Assembly: GCF_020829645.1 (NCBI RefSeq)
Contig: NZ_JAIVFS010000010.1
Span: forward strand, 88,286-152,285
Direction of reading: 5' to 3'
DNA from: Nostoc mirabile CHAB5784
GTDB taxonomy: Bacteria > Cyanobacteriota > Cyanobacteriia > Cyanobacteriales > Nostocaceae
Length of the DNA: 64,000 nt
The notes under the pieces are model-generated. The model saw only the letters and a program-made list of their open reading frames with translations. It was not told the origin of the DNA and did no database searches. The translations under genes were made by a program, and so were the position numbers. Positions 63,654 to 64,000 of the stretch are shown here, in pieces. The first letter of the stretch is position 1; every line of letters begins with the position of its first letter.

Positions 63654-63696
63654 ACAGATACAACCTGTACTTATAAACATTTGGAGATTTGCTCTA

Positions 63697-64000
63697 ATGA
63701 CCATCGCAGTTGGACGCGCCCCCAGTAGAGGGTGGTTTGACGTTTTAGACGACTGGCTCAAGCGCGATCGCTTCGTATTCGTAGGTTGGTCAGGGATACT
63801 ATTGTTCCCCTGCGCCTTCCTAGCACTAGGCGGTTGGTTGACCGGCACCACCTTCGTTACCTCTTGGTACACTCACGGGTTAGCCTCCTCCTACCTAGAA
63901 GGCTGTAACTTCCTAACAGTGGCAGTATCCACCCCCGCCGACAGTTTGGGACATTCTCTATTACTGTTATGGGGACCAGAAGCTCAAGGCAACCTCACAC
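63697..64000 (+). CDS. psbD: photosystem II D2 protein, N-terminal part (partial)
   Basis: The frame starts ATG at 63697 with GGAG 10 bases before and continues past the window. About 101 residues are visible: [20 protein letters not shown], then [22 protein letters not shown] and the lumenal helix region [14 protein letters not shown]. These are D2 of the PSII reaction centre. In cyanobacteria psbC usually overlaps the end, but that lies beyond the window. Confidence 0.97.
   Translation, partial: MTIAVGRAPSRGWFDVLDDWLKRDRFVFVGWSGILLFPCAFLALGGWLTGTTFVTSWYTHGLASSYLEGCNFLTVAVSTPADSLGHSLLLLWGPEAQGNLT

Overview
The window is cyanobacterial chromosome, most likely from a filamentous heterocyst-forming Nostocales strain (Nostoc/Anabaena type). 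The grounds are psbD (photosystem II D2) at the right edge, chlG, btpA and a PucC/LhaA-type carrier, many GCGATCGC (HIP1) octamers, and many short tandem repeats of the Nostoc type between genes. A small secreted protein ending in HGSGTR resembles PatX, the HetR-associated RGSGR-type peptide precursor, and fits the same assignment. All assignments were made by reading the sequence; no database was searched.

Layout. 0-24 kb is ordinary chromosome: the 3' end of nadB, the PatX-like gene, a CHASE2-PAS-GGDEF protein, a VKOR-thioredoxin fusion, btpA, rimO, a CrhR-type RNA helicase, an aldo/keto reductase, a VapBC-like pair, a PucC-family carrier, an inositol-phosphatase-family enzyme, a zinc alcohol-dehydrogenase-like enzyme, chlG, an ArsA/Get3-like protein, and an Uma2 gene beside a fragment of a second copy. 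Many spacers hold repeats or small inverted-repeat elements.

23-56 kb is a surface-polysaccharide locus. wbpA-wbpB-wbpD-wbpE (24.7-28.7 kb), with a wbpI-type epimerase 20 kb away (48.9 kb), would make a 2,3-diacetamido uronic-acid sugar nucleotide. A Wzm-like permease (28.9 kb, +) and a Wzt-like ATPase with a long C-terminal part (43.8-42.0 kb, -) form a split exporter. Between and around them lie three glutamine amidotransferase/asparagine-synthase-like enzymes, several GT4 glycosyltransferases, a secreted alpha/beta hydrolase, a beta-propeller protein, and a methyltransferase with a tandem-repeat coiled coil that overlaps wzt. By analogy with WbdD/Wzt systems, the last may be a chain terminator and length ruler. 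rfbA, rfbC and rfbD follow, without rfbB. The 28.5-49 kb interval is almost free of HIP1 and partly AT-rich, which suggests it was acquired.

The locus carries mobile-element scars: a nearly deleted iscB with its upstream structured-RNA region, split by an ISAs1-family element; a tnpB interrupted in its zinc finger by a 179-bp inverted-repeat element; a truncated C5-epimerase-like gene with a homopolymer frameshift; and two copies of a 166-bp inverted-repeat element.

56-64 kb returns to ordinary chromosome: comB, a BlaI/M56-peptidase pair, a class V aminotransferase, tRNA-Asn(GTT), a YacP/NYN-domain protein, a CbiO-type ATPase with a small conserved protein, and psbD.
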